The position numbers and the translations under genes were made by a program. From positions 1-11,545 of the forward strand of contig URUD01000066.1 in NCBI GenBank assembly GCA_900550935.1: 11,545 nt of DNA, read 5' to 3'. Below, one piece after another: positions 5,239 to 11,545 of this stretch. Origin of the DNA: an uncultured Roseburia sp. (GTDB lineage Bacteria > Bacillota > Clostridia > Lachnospirales > Lachnospiraceae). Position 1 is the first letter of the stretch, and each line of letters begins with the position of its first letter. Below the pieces are notes generated by a model. The model saw nothing but the letters and a program-made list of their open reading frames with translations, did not search any database and had not been told where the DNA came from.

Positions 5239-7623
5239 TTAGTCTTTGAATTCGGCGATCGTGACACCGGCATCACCCTCACCAAATTCACCCAGGTGAA
5301 ATGATTTTACGTATTTTAAACGTTTTAAATGCGCCTGTACTGCATTGCGGAGTGCACCGGTACCTTTTCCGTGAACAATGCGTACGGAAGGAAGATGAGC
5401 CAGATAAGCATCATCCAGGTATTTATCAAGCAGTGCGATCGCTTCGTCGGTTGTTTTTCCGATGAGATTGATCTCAGTGGAAACAGAAGCGGATTTGCTC
5501 ATCTTGATCTTGCCGGCACCTGTTTTGCTGTATTTCCTGCTGCCTGGTGTGGTGTCCTCTTCCAATAAGATCAGGTCGTTGATATTGACCAGGGAACGCA
5601 GGATACCCATCTGCACATAGAGATCACCTTTGGCATTTGGAAGGGAATGAACGGTGCCCTTTAAGTTCATGCTGATGACCTTGACATTGTCCCCAATCCG
5701 CAGTTTTTTCGGAACATTATGATTTGGAGCGGCTTTTTTCTTCTGATCTGTCATCTTTTTCTGGGCATCGGTCATCTTGCCACGGATCTTGGAACGCTCT
5801 TTTTCCATTTCACTCATAGGTGCGTGGGCGGTGCCGTATTTATTGAAGTTGCGGATGGTCTCGTCTGCCATATCCTTGGCTTCTTTTAAGATCTGGAATG
5901 CCTGCTCGTTTGCCTCTTTTAAGATCTTATCGCGGCTTGCATCCAGACGTTCCTGCTTCTGCTCTAACTGCTCTTTTAATTTGCGGACTTCCTCTTTATA
6001 CTGATTGATCTCTAACTGCTCTTTTTCAATGGTAATGCGGCTGTTTTCAAGGTCTGCCAACAGGTCTTCGAAGTTTTCGTCATTTTCACTGATCCGTCCC
6101 TTTGCATCCTCGATGATGTCGGTGTTAAGACCGAGCTTCTGGGAGATCGCAAACGCATTACTTTTTCCCGGAATACCGATCAGGAGACGGTAGGTAGGAC
6201 TTAAGGTATCGACATCAAATTCACAACAGGCATTTTCCACACCCGGGGTTGAAAGGGCAAATACTTTCAGCTCACTGTAATGCGTGGTCGCCATGATCTT
6301 AGCACCATACAGTTTCAGATGTGATAGGATGGAAATTGCCAGTGCAGCTCCTTCGGTAGGGTCTGTTCCGGCACACAATTCGTCAAACAGTACCAGAGAA
6401 CGGTCGCCTGCCTGACTTAAGATCCGGATAATGTTGGTCATATGGGAGGAGAAGGTACTGAGCGACTGTTCAATGCTCTGCTCATCTCCGATATCTGCAA
6501 AAACTTCTTCAAAAATACCGAGCTCGGAACGTTCGGAAGCCGGGATATGAAGTCCTGCCTGCCCCATTAAGGTTAAGAGTCCGACGGTTTTTAAGGAGAC
6601 GGTCTTACCACCGGTGTTTGGACCGGTTACGATGAGCAGCTGGAAATCTTCGCCCAGGCGGACATCGATCGGAACGACCTTCTTTGGATCGAGCAATGGG
6701 TGACGGCCTTTTTTGATATGGATATGTCCCTCGGTATTGAATGTTGGGGCAACGCCGTTATAAGATTTTGCAAGGGAAGCCTTTGCAAAGATAAAATCAA
6801 GTTCTACTAAAACACGATAGTCATTTGCAATCGGTCCGGCATATTCTGCGGTAAGGTTACTTAAATTGGAAAGAATGACTTCAATCTCATCCTGTTCTTT
6901 TAAGAGAAGCTCCTTGTATTCGTTGTTGAGGTTGACGACTGCCATCGGTTCGATAAACAGGGTGGAACCGGTGGAGGACTGGTCATGGATCATACCGGGA
7001 ACCTGTGACTTTGCCTCTGCTTTTACCGGAAGACAGTAACGTCCGTCACGCATGGTGATGACGGTATCCTGTAAGTAACTGCGTGTCGTGGTGTTGTTGA
7101 TCATGGCGTTCATCTGTGCACGAATCTTGTCATTCATGCCACGCATGGAACGTCGGATGGAGCGCAGCGTGGTGCTGGCATCATCTGCAATCTCATCTTC
7201 TGAGATGATACAACGCCGGATCTCATCGGAAAGCGGTGTCAATGGCTCCAACTGTGCAAAGAAATCGGTAAGGGAATCGTTTGTCTCTTCGTCTTTCTCC
7301 GAACGTGAAAATGCCTTTGCGCGTTTGGCTGCTTCTAAAAGTGAGCAGACACGTAAAAGTTCGATGGTGCTCAAAGAGCCGCCGATTTCCAGACGTTTTA
7401 AGGAGTCATTTAAATTGCGTACACCGGAAAACGAAAGATTGCCAGCTTTAAAGAGCCGGTTTAGGGAATCTTTTGTCTGTGTCTGCAGTAGGTTGATCTC
7501 TGCCAGATCCGTGCTTGGGCGCAGAGACCTGCAGCGGGCTTTCGCTTCGTCACTGCAGGCATAATCGGTCAGTTTTTCGATGATCTTATTATATTCTAAT
7601 GTTTTTAAAACTTTGTCATTCAT
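5239..7623 (-). CDS. mutS2: MutS2 ATPase with C-terminal Smr domain
   Basis: MutS2 lacks the mismatch-binding domain of MutS; in the family it has been linked to suppression of recombination and, in Bacillus, to splitting or rescue of collided ribosomes. The 794 residues show a helical lever/clamp region (1-300), Walker A GPNTGGKT (334-341), Walker B LVLFDE with Asp414-Glu415, the THYSELK switch, a long charged coiled coil (about 515-595), a KOW-like segment (about 640-690) and an Smr domain (about 717-794) with HGKGTGALR. The usual LDLR-type motif at the start of Smr reads INLIG here, which may affect nuclease activity. AAGGA (plus 7633-7637) is nine bases before the ATG. First gene of the mutS2-regulator-kinase operon. 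Confidence 0.96.
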   Translation of the reverse strand: MNDKVLKTLEYNKIIEKLTDYACSDEAKARCRSLRPSTDLAEINLLQTQTKDSLNRLFKAGNLSFSGVRNLNDSLKRLEIGGSLSTIELLRVCSLLEAAKRAKAFSRSEKDEETNDSLTDFFAQLEPLTPLSDEIRRCIISEDEIADDASTTLRSIRRSMRGMNDKIRAQMNAMINNTTTRSYLQDTVITMRDGRYCLPVKAEAKSQVPGMIHDQSSTGSTLFIEPMAVVNLNNEYKELLLKEQDEIEVILSNLSNLTAEYAGPIANDYRVLVELDFIFAKASLAKSYNGVAPTFNTEGHIHIKKGRHPLLDPKKVVPIDVRLGEDFQLLIVTGPNTGGKTVSLKTVGLLTLMGQAGLHIPASERSELGIFEEVFADIGDEQSIEQSLSTFSSHMTNIIRILSQAGDRSLVLFDELCAGTDPTEGAALAISILSHLKLYGAKIMATTHYSELKVFALSTPGVENACCEFDVDTLSPTYRLLIGIPGKSNAFAISQKLGLNTDIIEDAKGRISENDENFEDLLADLENSRITIEKEQLEINQYKEEVRKLKEQLEQKQERLDASRDKILKEANEQAFQILKEAKDMADETIRNFNKYGTAHAPMSEMEKERSKIRGKMTDAQKKMTDQKKKAAPNHNVPKKLRIGDNVKVISMNLKGTVHSLPNAKGDLYVQMGILRSLVNINDLILLEEDTTPGSRKYSKTGAGKIKMSKSASVSTEINLIGKTTDEAIALLDKYLDDAYLAHLPSVRIVHGKGTGALRNAVQAHLKRLKYVKSFHLGEFGEGDAGVTIAEFKD

Positions 7624-7650
7624 AATGTTTGGTCCTTTATAAAAAAATGT

Positions 7651-7681
7651 GTATACTCTTTGCCAGATACGTATAGTATAC
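7651..7681. promoter_or_regulatory. GTATAC-type palindromes in the mutS2 upstream region
   Basis: GTATAC at 7651-7656 and the perfect hyphenated palindrome GTATA-G-TATAC at 7671-7681 start 20 bases apart, about two helical turns, 28-58 bases before the mutS2 ATG. On the minus strand the second includes TATACT, a possible -10 element, without a convincing -35. They could be promoter plus operator; no regulator can be named. Confidence 0.35.
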
Positions 7682-7723
7682 CCTATTCCCTGGGGGAAGA
7701 AAAGCGGAAATGAAAAAATAGTA

Positions 7724-7752
7724 TTGCGTGTGATTGGGATTGCAACTATAAT
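7724..7752 (+). promoter_or_regulatory. Sigma-A-type promoter for the PDZ protein-yhaM-rlmD operon
   Basis: TTGCGT (7724-7729) and a perfect TATAAT (7747-7752) are separated by 17 bases. The -35 matches only the TTG half. Transcription would start near 7759-7761, about 34 bases before the ATG at 7794. Confidence 0.75.
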
Positions 7753-7793
7753 AGGAATGGTACGATTTTCATTAGTTTAAGAGAGGGAAAATC

Positions 7794-9101
7794 ATGCAGG
7801 AGAAGGAATCGTTTTCTTTTATCAATGAAAAGATTAAAGAGAAACCATTAAATAAAAAACGGATTGTATTTCGCGCTGTTTTCTGTGTCGCGATGGCGGT
7901 CGTTTTTGGTGTGGTAGCAGCACTGGTATTTACTCTGGTACAACCCAGATTTGAAGAGTTGTTATATCCACAGGAGCCTCCGCTTGTCAGTATCCCGAGA
8001 GATGATGTTTTAGAAACGGAACAGACAGAGGAAACGGAGACAATGATCCCGGAGACAGAAACGGAAGAAGCAAAAGAGCCTGAGACGGAACTTGCACAGG
8101 AGCCGGCAGAGCAGCCGGTAAAAACGTTTGAACCGGAAGATTATCAGGCATTGCAGAACAAGTTATATGCAGTCGGAAAAGAGGCAAACCGCGCGATCGT
8201 TACCGTGACCGGGGTAAAAAGTGATACCGACTGGTTTCAGAATCCATATGAGAGCAAAGGACAGGCATCCGGTCTGATCGTAGCCAGAAATGGTGGAGAA
8301 CTTCTGATCTTAACCGAGCGGAAAGTGATCGCAGATGTGGAAGAGATCTATGTGACGTTTATTAATGAGGTAACCGTGGCGGCTTCCATGAAAAAATACG
8401 ATGGCAACACCGGTATTGCCATATTAAGCGTTCCAGTGGCACAGATCACGCAGGGGACGTTAAATGCGATCCAGATCGCCAATCTGGGCAATTCTCTGGC
8501 AACGACACAGGGAACCCTTGCGATCGCGATCGGAAGCCCGCTAGGCACAAATTATTCGATCCTGACTGGAACGATCACATCTACGACCAACAGTATCTGT
8601 ACGATAGATAACAATTATACCGTATTTACCACGGATATTGTCGGAAGCAGCAATGGAAGCGGTGTATTGATCAACGTTGCCGGAGAAGTGATCGGACTTG
8701 TCATGCAGGGTTACAGCAGTGCAGGAGATGCCAATACATTGACGGCAATCTCGATTTCAGAGCTTAAGGCGATCATTGAGATGCTTTCCAACGGAAAGGA
8801 CGTGCCTTATCTTGGACTGGAACTGACCACTGTGACCAATGATATCGCCAAAGAATACGATATGCCAAAGGGTGTCTATATTAAGGAAGTCAAGATGGAT
8901 TCGCCGGCCATGGCAGCTGGATTACAGAGTGGTGATGTCCTGACAAAGATGGACGGAGACAGCATATTTACAGTGGATGGCTATGAAAACAGATTGCTGG
9001 AATTAGCACCCGGGGATACGGTAAAAATTACCTTTGAACGTCAGGGAACAGACGGATATACAGAGATTGACTGTGAAGTGGAAGTAAGCGTATTACAATA
9101 G
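7794..9101 (+). CDS. Membrane-anchored HtrA/DegP-like PDZ protein, probably protease-dead
   Basis: The 435 residues show a short cytoplasmic N-terminus, one membrane segment (about 24-49), an extracellular Glu/Thr/Pro-rich linker (about 65-112), a trypsin-like fold (about 115-330) and a PDZ domain (about 337-432; PKGVYIKEVKMDSPAMAAGL, LQSGDVLTKMDGD). Active HtrA proteases have His in TNNHVI, Asp in SDIALL and Ser in GNSGG. Here the aligned stretches read LTERKVI (Lys177 at the His position), NTGIAIL (Gly207 at the Asp position) and SSNGSGVLIN (285-294), where the Ser aligns with Gly288 unless a gap is allowed. At least two triad residues are gone. Likely a binding or scaffold protein at the cell surface. 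Start ATG 7794 with GAGAGGG six bases upstream. Fourteen bases separate it from yhaM. Confidence 0.88.
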   Translation: MQEKESFSFINEKIKEKPLNKKRIVFRAVFCVAMAVVFGVVAALVFTLVQPRFEELLYPQEPPLVSIPRDDVLETEQTEETETMIPETETEEAKEPETELAQEPAEQPVKTFEPEDYQALQNKLYAVGKEANRAIVTVTGVKSDTDWFQNPYESKGQASGLIVARNGGELLILTERKVIADVEEIYVTFINEVTVAASMKKYDGNTGIAILSVPVAQITQGTLNAIQIANLGNSLATTQGTLAIAIGSPLGTNYSILTGTITSTTNSICTIDNNYTVFTTDIVGSSNGSGVLINVAGEVIGLVMQGYSSAGDANTLTAISISELKAIIEMLSNGKDVPYLGLELTTVTNDIAKEYDMPKGVYIKEVKMDSPAMAAGLQSGDVLTKMDGDSIFTVDGYENRLLELAPGDTVKITFERQGTDGYTEIDCEVEVSVLQ

Positions 9102-9115
9102 AAACGAGGATAATT

Positions 9116-10066
9116 ATGAAATATATCGACAGCCTGAGAGAGGGCGAAAGAATCAATGAAATTTTTCTTTGCAAGGTAAAACAGTCTGCATTGACCAAGG
9201 CAGGAAAACCATATGATAATGTGGTATTACAGGATAAAACCGGTACACTTGATGCCAAGATCTGGGAACCGGGGTCCGTAGGGATCGAAGAATTTGACAG
9301 TCTTGATTACATTGCGGTCATGGGAGACATTACCAGCTTTCAGGGCAATTTACAGTTAAATATCAAACGTGTGCGCAAAGTACAGGAGGGGGAGTATGAC
9401 CCGAAAGATTATCTTCCGGTCAGCAAACGTGACATTGATGAAATGTATGCGGAACTGACAGCTTTGATCGTATCCGTTCAGAACCCTTACCTGAAGAAAC
9501 TGTTAAACAGCTTTTTCATTGAGGATAAGGATTTTGAGAAGAGATTTAAGTTTCATTCTGCAGCGAAAACCGTGCACCATGGTTTTGTTGGAGGATTATT
9601 AGAGCATACTTTAGGTGTGGCAAAAAACTGTGATTATTTTGCAAAGGTTTATCCAATCTTAAACCGTGATCTGATCATTGCGGCAGCTATTTTCCATGAT
9701 GTTGGAAAACTGGAAGAGCTTTCTACTTTCCCGGAGAATGATTATACCGACGAGGGACAGCTGTTAGGTCATATTATGATCGGTGCAGAGATGGTGGGAG
9801 AGCGTATCCGCACGATCGAGGGCTTTCCGACCGGACTGGCAAACGAATTAAAACATTGTATTTTAGCACATCACGGGGAACTTGAATTTGGTTCACCGAA
9901 AAAACCGGCACTGGCGGAGGCACTGGCTCTTAGCTTTGCGGACAACATCGATGCAAAGATGGAGACGATCCGGGAGATTTTTGCAAATGTACCGGACAAC
10001 AATCAGGAGTGGCAGGGTTTTAACCGCCTGCTTGAGAGCAATATCAGACGTTCCGGACGGCAGTAG
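9116..10066 (+). CDS. yhaM: YhaM-type 3'-5' exoribonuclease (OB fold plus HD domain)
   Basis: YhaM-family enzymes are metal-dependent 3'-5' exonucleases that trim the ends of RNA (and DNA) in Firmicutes. The 316 residues match the family length (about 314 in Bacillus). An OB-fold nucleic-acid-binding domain occupies about 10-88 (YDNVVLQDKTGTLDAKIW), followed by an HD phosphohydrolase domain with HHGFVGGLLEHT (His164), the HD pair in IFHDVGK (His194, Asp195), LLGHIMIG (His219), AHHGE (252-253) and SFADNID (Asp276). All expected metal ligands are present. CGAGGA precedes the ATG by five bases. Eight bases separate its stop from rlmD, so the two are co-translated from one transcript. Confidence 0.93.
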   Translation: MKYIDSLREGERINEIFLCKVKQSALTKAGKPYDNVVLQDKTGTLDAKIWEPGSVGIEEFDSLDYIAVMGDITSFQGNLQLNIKRVRKVQEGEYDPKDYLPVSKRDIDEMYAELTALIVSVQNPYLKKLLNSFFIEDKDFEKRFKFHSAAKTVHHGFVGGLLEHTLGVAKNCDYFAKVYPILNRDLIIAAAIFHDVGKLEELSTFPENDYTDEGQLLGHIMIGAEMVGERIRTIEGFPTGLANELKHCILAHHGELEFGSPKKPALAEALALSFADNIDAKMETIREIFANVPDNNQEWQGFNRLLESNIRRSGRQ

Positions 10067-10074
10067 GTGGCAGT

Positions 10075-11532
10075 ATGCAGAAAAATGATTTGATTGAGCT
10101 TGCGATCGAAGATATGGGTGTAGATGGAGAAGGCATTGGAAAAGACGAGGGGATGACATTTTTTGTAAAAGATGCCATCATCGGCGATGTCATTCGGGCG
10201 AAGATCCTGAAACTGAAAAAGCACTATGGTTATGCCAGAGTGGAGGAGATCCTTACCCCATCCAAATCGCGTGTAGAGCCGAAGTGCGCACTTGCCAGAA
10301 AATGTGGTGGTTGCCAGATCCAGGCGATGGATTATGCCAGCCAGCTTGCATTTAAACAGCAGAAAGTACGCGGGAATCTGCTGCGGATCGGTGGGTTTTC
10401 TGCGGATCTGATCGATGTGGTGATGGAGCCGATCGTTGGAATGGAGCAGCCATACCGGTATCGCAATAAGGCACAGTTTCCAATCGGCATGGACAAAGAG
10501 GGCAATCCGGTCGCTGGATTTTATGCGGCGCGCACGCACAGCATTATCCCGGTAACGGATTGTATGCTTGGTGTGGAAGAAAACCGGCAGATTTTAGAAG
10601 AAGTGCTTTCTTATATGAAAAAGTATCGGGTGCCTGCCTATGATGAGACAACCGGAAAAGGGCTGATCCGTCATGTGCTGATCCGTTATGGTTTCACAAC
10701 GAAAGAGATCATGGTGTGCCTGATCGTGAATGGAAAGAGTCTTCCGGCAGCAGACGCGCTGATTAAAGGCTTAAGTAAGATCGAGGGGATGAAAAGCATT
10801 TCCCTCAATCAGAATACAAAGAAAACAAATGTGATCCTTGGAGATGTGACAAAATGTCTCTGGGGAGAACCTTATATTACCGATTATATCCATCTTCGCA
10901 CCTGCAAAGAGGGAGAACAGGAATTTGCTTTAACAGAGACCGCGATCGCCTATCATATCTCCCCGCAGTCGTTCTATCAGGTAAATCCGGTCCAGACGGA
11001 GAAATTATACAGTCTTGCACTTGAATACGCGGGACTGACCGGAAAAGAGACGGTGTGGGATCTGTACTGCGGAATTGGAACGATTTCCCTGTTTCTTGCA
11101 CAGCGTGCCGGAAAGGTTTACGGTGTAGAAATTGTGCCGCGTGCGATCGAGGATGCGAAGAACAATGCGCGTTTTAATGGCATTTCCAATGCTGAGTTTT
11201 TTGTCGGCAAGGCGGAAGAGGTTCTGCCGGAATTTTATGAGCGGGAGAGCAGCAGACAGATGCAGTCGGGGGCTTCGGATGAGATGCTGCACCCGGATGT
11301 GATCGTGGTTGATCCGCCGCGAAAGGGCTGCGATGAAAAGTGTCTGGAGACCATGCTAAAAATGCAGCCGGAGCGGATCATTTATGTGAGCTGCGATTCT
11401 GCTACGCTGGCGAGGGACCTGAAGGTGCTGTGCGGGGGCGGATATGAGCTGAAAAAGGTGCGGGCAGTGGATCAGTTTGGACACACTACACATGTTGAGT
11501 CGGTAGTTCTGATGCAGTATTGTGGAAAATAA
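10075..11532 (+). CDS. rlmD: 23S rRNA (uracil-5-)-methyltransferase, RlmD/RlmCD type
   Basis: Uses SAM to methylate C5 of uridine in 23S rRNA; Gram-positive RlmCD enzymes modify U747 and U1939. The 485 residues show a TRAM RNA-binding domain (about 1-60), [4Fe-4S] ligands Cys71, Cys77, Cys80 and Cys163, a SAM-binding Rossmann fold with WDLYCGIGTISLF (328-340), SFYQVN, VVDPPRKGCD (411-420) and the catalytic Cys440 in YVSCDSATLARD, plus the C-terminal HTTHVE with the catalytic Glu. A short variable loop (about 389-406) precedes the DPP motif. Start ATG 10075; AGGTGG (10065-10070) overlaps the yhaM stop. TrmA-type tRNA methylation is the main alternative, but the four cysteines favour the rRNA group. 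Confidence 0.93.
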   Translation: MQKNDLIELAIEDMGVDGEGIGKDEGMTFFVKDAIIGDVIRAKILKLKKHYGYARVEEILTPSKSRVEPKCALARKCGGCQIQAMDYASQLAFKQQKVRGNLLRIGGFSADLIDVVMEPIVGMEQPYRYRNKAQFPIGMDKEGNPVAGFYAARTHSIIPVTDCMLGVEENRQILEEVLSYMKKYRVPAYDETTGKGLIRHVLIRYGFTTKEIMVCLIVNGKSLPAADALIKGLSKIEGMKSISLNQNTKKTNVILGDVTKCLWGEPYITDYIHLRTCKEGEQEFALTETAIAYHISPQSFYQVNPVQTEKLYSLALEYAGLTGKETVWDLYCGIGTISLFLAQRAGKVYGVEIVPRAIEDAKNNARFNGISNAEFFVGKAEEVLPEFYERESSRQMQSGASDEMLHPDVIVVDPPRKGCDEKCLETMLKMQPERIIYVSCDSATLARDLKVLCGGGYELKKVRAVDQFGHTTHVESVVLMQYCGK

Positions 11533-11545
11533 GAAAAATAGGCAT

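Noticed and set aside
7088..7564. 158-codon plus-strand ORF
   Set aside because: Lies wholly antisense to mutS2, whose conserved domains are intact; no ribosome binding site or family.
7648..7703. A definite sigma-A promoter for mutS2
   Set aside because: TATACT is a plausible -10, but the sequences at 16-18 bases upstream do not resemble TTGACA, so I kept only a low-confidence regulatory entry.
10003..10539. 178-codon minus-strand ORF
   Set aside because: Antisense shadow of the end of yhaM and the start of rlmD, both of which have intact conserved motifs.

Overview
The window looks like chromosomal DNA from a Gram-positive Clostridia species, most likely Lachnospiraceae of the Roseburia/Agathobacter kind. 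This rests on the gene order rpsM-rpsK-rpsD-rpoA-rplQ, strong GGAGG-type ribosome binding sites, a zinc-free form of S4, an enlarged L17, and MutS2, YhaM and RlmCD-type proteins. The genus is an inference; no 16S or other taxonomic marker is present.

Positions 1-3104 (+ strand) are the end of the ribosomal protein/RNA polymerase alpha operon: the last codons of rpsM, then rpsK (S11), rpsD (S4), rpoA (RNA polymerase alpha) and rplQ (L17). The genes are closely spaced except between rpoA and rplQ. There a non-coding stretch of about 350 bases, about 53% G+C against about 38% in the start of rplQ, carries several hairpins, a 9-base inverted repeat at its borders and a long-range 8-base complementarity. 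It is the best candidate here for an undescribed element: a structured intercistronic RNA or a leader controlling rplQ. A strong intrinsic terminator follows rplQ.

Positions 3105-7623 (- strand) form a convergent operon, mutS2 followed by an OmpR-type response regulator and its sensor histidine kinase. The regulator and kinase overlap by four bases, and an intrinsic terminator is built into the 3' end of the kinase gene. The two convergent terminators lie side by side.

Positions 7624-7793 are a divergent promoter region with a good sigma-A promoter for the + strand and short GTATAC-type palindromes in front of mutS2.

Positions 7794-11532 (+ strand) are a tight three-gene operon: a membrane-anchored HtrA/DegP-like PDZ protein that lacks at least the catalytic His and Asp and is probably a pseudoprotease, a YhaM-type 3'-5' exoribonuclease (OB fold plus HD domain), and an RlmD/RlmCD-type 23S rRNA uracil-5-methyltransferase with its [4Fe-4S] cysteines. 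MutS2 (ribosome rescue and recombination control), YhaM and RlmD give the right half a loose RNA/ribosome-maintenance theme. No tRNA, rRNA, CRISPR array, insertion sequence or prophage gene is visible.
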